A DNA stretch of 64,000 nt from JAXMHQ01 sp046346665. GTDB lineage: Bacteria > Verrucomicrobiota > Verrucomicrobiia > Limisphaerales > JAXMHQ01. Shown here piece after piece: positions 60,677 to 64,000 of this stretch (position 1 is the first letter of the stretch; each line of letters begins with the position of its first letter). Under the pieces are notes generated by a model that did no database searches, was not told the origin of the DNA, and saw only the letters and a program-made list of their open reading frames with translations. Position numbers and translations under genes: made by a program. Location: NCBI GenBank assembly GCA_046346665.1, contig JAXMHQ010000005.1, forward strand, positions 92,299 through 156,298. The letters are read 5' to 3'.

Positions 60677-62479
60677 TTAGTGATCCGCGGCCTTCTGAAG
60701 ATTGTCGTCGGATGGGCGAGCGGGCAGGGTTACGCGGATGGTGGTCCCTTTGCCGACCTGAGACTTGAGCGACAGGGATCCCTGGTGCGCCTCGATGATC
60801 TTATGGACGATGGCGAGTCCGAGGCCGGTGCCGGTGCGTTTGGTGGTGCTGAGCAGCGACGTGAATGCCCGCTGCTGCTGCTCCTTCGTCATGCCCGCGC
60901 CAGTGTCTTTGAATTCAACCACGACCGATTTCGCCTCCGCGGCCGGCGCGTCCTCAGGCTGGGTGCGGGTGGACAACGTAAGCGTTCCGCCGTCGGGCAT
61001 GGCTTCGGCCGCGTTGAGGATCAGGTTGAGAAACACCTGTTCCAACTGAGTGGCGTCACCGAGCACCAGCGGCATCTGCGGTTGAAGCTGGTTGATCCAT
61101 TTCACGCCCTGGTTGCTCAGCTTGTGCCGCACCAGCAATCCCAGCTCGTCCACCAGTTGATTCAAATTCACCGGGGCCATGTTGGGCTCCGTCGTGCGCG
61201 CGAACGCCAGGATCTGCTCCACGATCTTGTTCAGATGCTCCATCTTCTCCCCGATGATGCGCGCATCCTTGTTGCGCGGATCCGGTCCCGGGAATTTCAA
61301 ATCCAGGGAGTGATACAGCATCTTCATCACGGTGAGCGGATTCCGGATTTCGTGGGCGACCTCCGCGGCGAGCAGGCCGAGCGCGGACAATTTTTCGTTC
61401 TGCCGCAATTGTTCCTCGACGTCGACGACGCGTTCGTAAAGGCGCGCTTTTTCGATGGCGATGGCGGAAAGCTGCGCCAGCGCGGAGGCGATCCGGACTT
61501 CCTCGTTTGAAAAATGAAAGGGTTTGCCGGTGTAAACGCTGAGTGTGCCGATGACCTGCTCGGCGAAGAGCAGGGGAACACTCAGGAGCGAGACGAGGCC
61601 TTCGCGCCGGGCCAGCTCGACATTCTGATAACGGCTGGACACCTGGACGTTCTCCACCTGGAGCGGTTTCTTGCGCCGGACAACCACGCCGAGCAGGCTC
61701 TCATTCGTGCTCAACCGCGGCTTGGTGATGTAGGCCTGGCCGGCGCCGTGGCTGGCCCGCAATTCCAGCCAGTCGCCGCTTTCGTCCAGCATCATGATCG
61801 AACACATCTTGGCCTGCATCAGCACGCACGCCTCGCGCGCGACCACCTTCAGCGCTTCATCCAGGCCGACCGTGGAATTGATCGTCCGGCTGACACTGAC
61901 GAGCGATTCGAATAACCGCGCCTTGAGCCGCAATTGTTCGTAGAGCCAGGTGTTGTGAATCACCCGCGCCGCCTGGTCGGCCAGCGCCTGCAACAGCTCC
62001 TGGTCCTCCTCGGAAAACGCGTTCGACCGGTCGGAGTCGACGTTCAACACCCCGCGCACTTCCTTGTCGACCTCGAGCGGCACCGCCAGTTCGGACCGCA
62101 CATGGCGGCGCAACATGATGTAGCGCGGATCCTCGGCAACGTTGCCGACGCGGGCGGGGGAGCCGGTGCGGGCGACCCAGCCGGTGATGCCTTCGCCGAC
62201 GCGTAACTTCAAATTCTTCGCACTCGCGGGCAGTCCTTGCGCGGCCTGGATCTCGAGAAATCCACTGGTGGGATTGATCAGAATGACCGATCCGCTGGAG
62301 GCGCGCATCATTCGAACGGCTTCGTCGGCGATCAATTGCAGCGCTTCCTGCGGTTCCAGCGTGGAGTGGATGACATTGCTGACGCCGTACAGCAGCGTCA
62401 GGCGCTCGTACTTTTCCTTCAGTTTAGCCAGCTCGTCGCTCACTTCCAAATGGGGCGCCGCCGGAATTCGCGACGGCAC
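60677..62479 (-). CDS. GAF-domain sensor histidine kinase
   Basis: A 600-residue soluble kinase with a GTG start at 62479. Two GAF domains (about 35-180 and 200-350) lead to a histidine box AAEVAHEIRNPLTVMKML (near 375-392) and an ATPase half with NLILNAAEAMPDGG (N box), DTGAGM and TGLGLAIVHKI (G box). It has no membrane span, so the signal is likely cytoplasmic (GAF domains bind small ligands). No receiver is adjacent, so the partner must be elsewhere. Confidence 0.94.
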   Translation of the reverse strand: MPSRIPAAPHLEVSDELAKLKEKYERLTLLYGVSNVIHSTLEPQEALQLIADEAVRMMRASSGSVILINPTSGFLEIQAAQGLPASAKNLKLRVGEGITGWVARTGSPARVGNVAEDPRYIMLRRHVRSELAVPLEVDKEVRGVLNVDSDRSNAFSEEDQELLQALADQAARVIHNTWLYEQLRLKARLFESLVSVSRTINSTVGLDEALKVVAREACVLMQAKMCSIMMLDESGDWLELRASHGAGQAYITKPRLSTNESLLGVVVRRKKPLQVENVQVSSRYQNVELARREGLVSLLSVPLLFAEQVIGTLSVYTGKPFHFSNEEVRIASALAQLSAIAIEKARLYERVVDVEEQLRQNEKLSALGLLAAEVAHEIRNPLTVMKMLYHSLDLKFPGPDPRNKDARIIGEKMEHLNKIVEQILAFARTTEPNMAPVNLNQLVDELGLLVRHKLSNQGVKWINQLQPQMPLVLGDATQLEQVFLNLILNAAEAMPDGGTLTLSTRTQPEDAPAAEAKSVVVEFKDTGAGMTKEQQQRAFTSLLSTTKRTGTGLGLAIVHKIIEAHQGSLSLKSQVGKGTTIRVTLPARPSDDNLQKAADH

Positions 62480-62539
62480 GCCGCGCGGTCAGCTTGGCGG
62501 GCCGAAAGGCGGCTGTCAGGTCAAAAGCGCGGAGCAGTT

Positions 62540-62600
62540 ATCCGCGCAGATTACGCAGATGGACACAGATTTGTCTGTGAAATCTGTGAAATCTGCGGAC
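62540..62600. repeat. CGCAGATT-type palindrome between the GAF kinase and LptF/G genes
   Basis: TCCGCGCAGATTACGCAGAT then GGACACAGATTTG on the left, and its near complement GAAATCTGTGAAATCTGCGG on the right. It fills much of the 146-base gap between the two minus-strand genes. Confidence 0.87.
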
Positions 62601-62625
62601 AGCTTTTCCCAGTTCCGTGGCCGGC

Positions 62626-63753
62626 TTACCGCACGCGGGCCATCAGCCAGAGCCCTGCGGCGGCGAACACCAGGTTGGGGAACCACGCCGCGATCCAGGC
62701 CGGGATGCGGCCGGCTTCGCCGTAAGCAAATCCGACCTGTTGTAGGATATAATAGGCAAAGAAGATGAAGATGCTGGCGGCGACCCCGACGAACACGTTG
62801 CGCCGGCCGGAACCCGCGGCGAACGGAACGGCGATCAACACCACGACCAGGCAGGTGCACGGCCCGGCGAGACGTCCCTGGAGCTTGGTTTCCAGCCAGG
62901 CTTTGTGCGCCGGATCCGGCTTGGGATGCAGGCGCAGGTAATTCCAGATCTGCCCGATCGAAATGTCGGCGCGGCGGGATCGGGCCTGGTTTTCCCATCG
63001 TTTGTTGATGCTGATTTCGCTGCGGATCTCCGGGAGCGTCTCGTTGAAATCCGGCATGGCGAGCATGTTGGTTTGCGGCAGCGGGACGGGATAGGAATTC
63101 GTGCTGCTGCCGGCGCGGAATTCCCGGACATGATAAAACGTCCAGATTCCATTCGTGCGGACGCCGCGTTCGGCGGACAGCTTCCGGTGCGATCCGTCGG
63201 GCAGCGTCCAGTCGACCACCGGCTGCTGCATCTCGCCCGTCGCGACGTCATAATGGCCGATGAACCAGGACCGGTTTTCGCGCGCGTTGAAGAAGAACAG
63301 TTTCTTGGCCTGCTTCGGATCGTCGGGCCGCGTCTGCAGGGCCGCGTGTTTCCCGAGCAATTGTTCCGCGAGATCCGCCGTGACCGGCGCGCAGAATTCG
63401 TTCACGCCGAACAGCACGGCGCCGGCGATGAGGCCCACACCGAGGTAAGGCGCGCTCAATCGCCACAGGCTGACGCCCGCCGCGCGGATGGCGGTCACTT
63501 CGTTGTAGCGGGCGTGGTTCGACAATGAATAGAGCAGCGCGAGCAGCAGGGCGATGGGAAGCGCGATGGGCAGGAACTCGGGCAGGCGGAGGATGTAGAG
63601 CTGGACGATTTCGAGGGACGTGAGGTGCTTTTCCTGGAGCCCATGCAGTTCGTTCATCAGGTCGAACGCCACCCAGAGAACCAAGAACCCGTTGAAGCAA
63701 TAATTGAACACGAGCAAAAACTCGCGCAGCAAATATCGGTCAATCAGGCGCAT
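62626..63753 (-). CDS. LptF/LptG-family permease
   Basis: This is a membrane subunit of the lipopolysaccharide export ABC transporter, which moves LPS from the inner membrane to the Lpt bridge. The 375-residue product (ATG 63753) has the YjgP/YjgQ family start LIDRYLLREFLLVFNYCFNG, hydrophobic spans near residues 15-35, 55-80 and 100-120, a periplasmic domain, and three more spans at the C-terminus. Family members come as LptF and LptG; I cannot decide which from sequence alone. The other subunit and LptB are not in the window. It supports an outer membrane with LPS. Confidence 0.88.
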   Translation of the reverse strand: MRLIDRYLLREFLLVFNYCFNGFLVLWVAFDLMNELHGLQEKHLTSLEIVQLYILRLPEFLPIALPIALLLALLYSLSNHARYNEVTAIRAAGVSLWRLSAPYLGVGLIAGAVLFGVNEFCAPVTADLAEQLLGKHAALQTRPDDPKQAKKLFFFNARENRSWFIGHYDVATGEMQQPVVDWTLPDGSHRKLSAERGVRTNGIWTFYHVREFRAGSSTNSYPVPLPQTNMLAMPDFNETLPEIRSEISINKRWENQARSRRADISIGQIWNYLRLHPKPDPAHKAWLETKLQGRLAGPCTCLVVVLIAVPFAAGSGRRNVFVGVAASIFIFFAYYILQQVGFAYGEAGRIPAWIAAWFPNLVFAAAGLWLMARVR

Positions 63754-63828
63754 GCCGGTGCAGCCTAGAATCCTTCTGGTCAATAGGCAAGGGATGCCTC
63801 GAAGGACAAGGATCAGTGCAGGAAAGAC

Positions 63829-63902
63829 CTTGACGCGAATTGACGCGAATTCACACGAATTGTCTCAACGTCAATTGGCGAAATTCGCGTGAATTCGCGT
63901 CA
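63829..63902. repeat. CGCGAAT-type mosaic palindrome upstream of the LptF/G gene
   Basis: TTGACGCGAATTGACGCGAA then TTCACACGAATT on the left; AATTCGCGTGAATTCGCGTC on the right. Four units on the left arm and two to three on the right around AATTG. It lies about 75 bases before the gene and would fall in its leader or promoter. Confidence 0.88.
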
Positions 63903-63965
63903 CCCTCGCCTGAGCCGTATTCGATCCGTGACCGGGAGATATCTAAGCCGGAACGATTGAGTTTA

Positions 63966-64000
63966 AACCACGGATGAACACGGATCCACACGGATAGGGA
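63966..64000. repeat. Left arm of a CACGGAT palindrome cut by the window edge
   Basis: AACCACGGATGAACACGGAT and one further CACGGAT unit, matching the left arms at 57857 and 60373. The other arm would lie outside the window. Confidence 0.7.

Noticed and set aside
60214..60768. Plus-strand open frame of 184 codons between mnmG and the GAF kinase
   Set aside because: It reads through CACGGAT palindromes and into the kinase 3' end; no family pattern.

Overview
The window looks like chromosomal DNA of a GC-rich bacterium of the phylum Verrucomicrobiota, probably a soil or freshwater lineage near Pedosphaera/Limisphaerales. This is inferred from gene content, not from a marker tree. The pointers are very large secreted proteins built from Ig-like, LamG and RCC1 repeats, a beta-propeller/Y_Y_Y histidine kinase, a Ser/Thr kinase with a long C-terminal extension, pseudopilin genes coupled to a receiver protein, weak Shine-Dalgarno signals, and intergenic spaces filled with palindromic repeats. 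No phage, transposase, CRISPR array or rRNA is visible.

Layout. 1-5023 (minus): complex I genes nuoB-C-D-E-F-G (nuoG runs off the left edge). nuoA is not at the head, and a tRNA-Gln gene sits on the opposite strand between nuoE and nuoF. A CRP/FNR-type palindrome lies upstream of nuoB. 5449-9374 (plus): rpsA with a terminator, tyrS and an M50 membrane protease. 9493-12136 (minus): riboflavin genes ribBA and ribH, separated by an overlapping pair (small protein plus nucleotidyltransferase-fold protein). 12346-17271: an unrecognised arginine/glycine-rich protein, then proB, mazG and an M29 aminopeptidase. 17305-21943: a large Ser/Thr kinase, a small zinc-ribbon protein and a LysR regulator. 22320-27166: pyrE, dnaK, groES and groEL. 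27404-29129: amgK and murU, a cell-wall sugar salvage pair; a dipeptide epimerase at 56779-57807 fits the same recycling pathway.

29380-34448 is a tightly coupled four-gene redox operon: a DUF6599-like membrane-anchored protein, a Tat-exported DUF362 protein, a fused NapH/NapG-like polyferredoxin and a Tat-exported aldo/keto reductase with a C-terminal cysteine cluster. I cannot assign it a known pathway. 36254-41365 (minus) is a translationally coupled run of three pseudopilin-like genes followed by a membrane protein made of a duplicated helical-plus-receiver module. 41730-42080 is tmRNA (tag ANEELALAA), followed by a GIY-YIG nuclease gene. 42688-48237 encodes a roughly 1850-residue secreted repeat protein. 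Then come an SPFH/Arc-repressor pair, a MobA-like nucleotidyltransferase, two histidine kinases, mnmG and an LptF/G permease.

The most striking sequence-level feature is a set of mosaic palindromes in many intergenic spaces. Each has a short unit (such as CGCGAAT, CACGGAT, CACAGAG, CGCAGATT or GTTAAA) repeated two or three times on one arm and its reverse complement repeated on the other. Several sit inside operons, and one supplies the last codons of murU. Apart from direct reading, assignments rest on recall of protein families; no database search was run.
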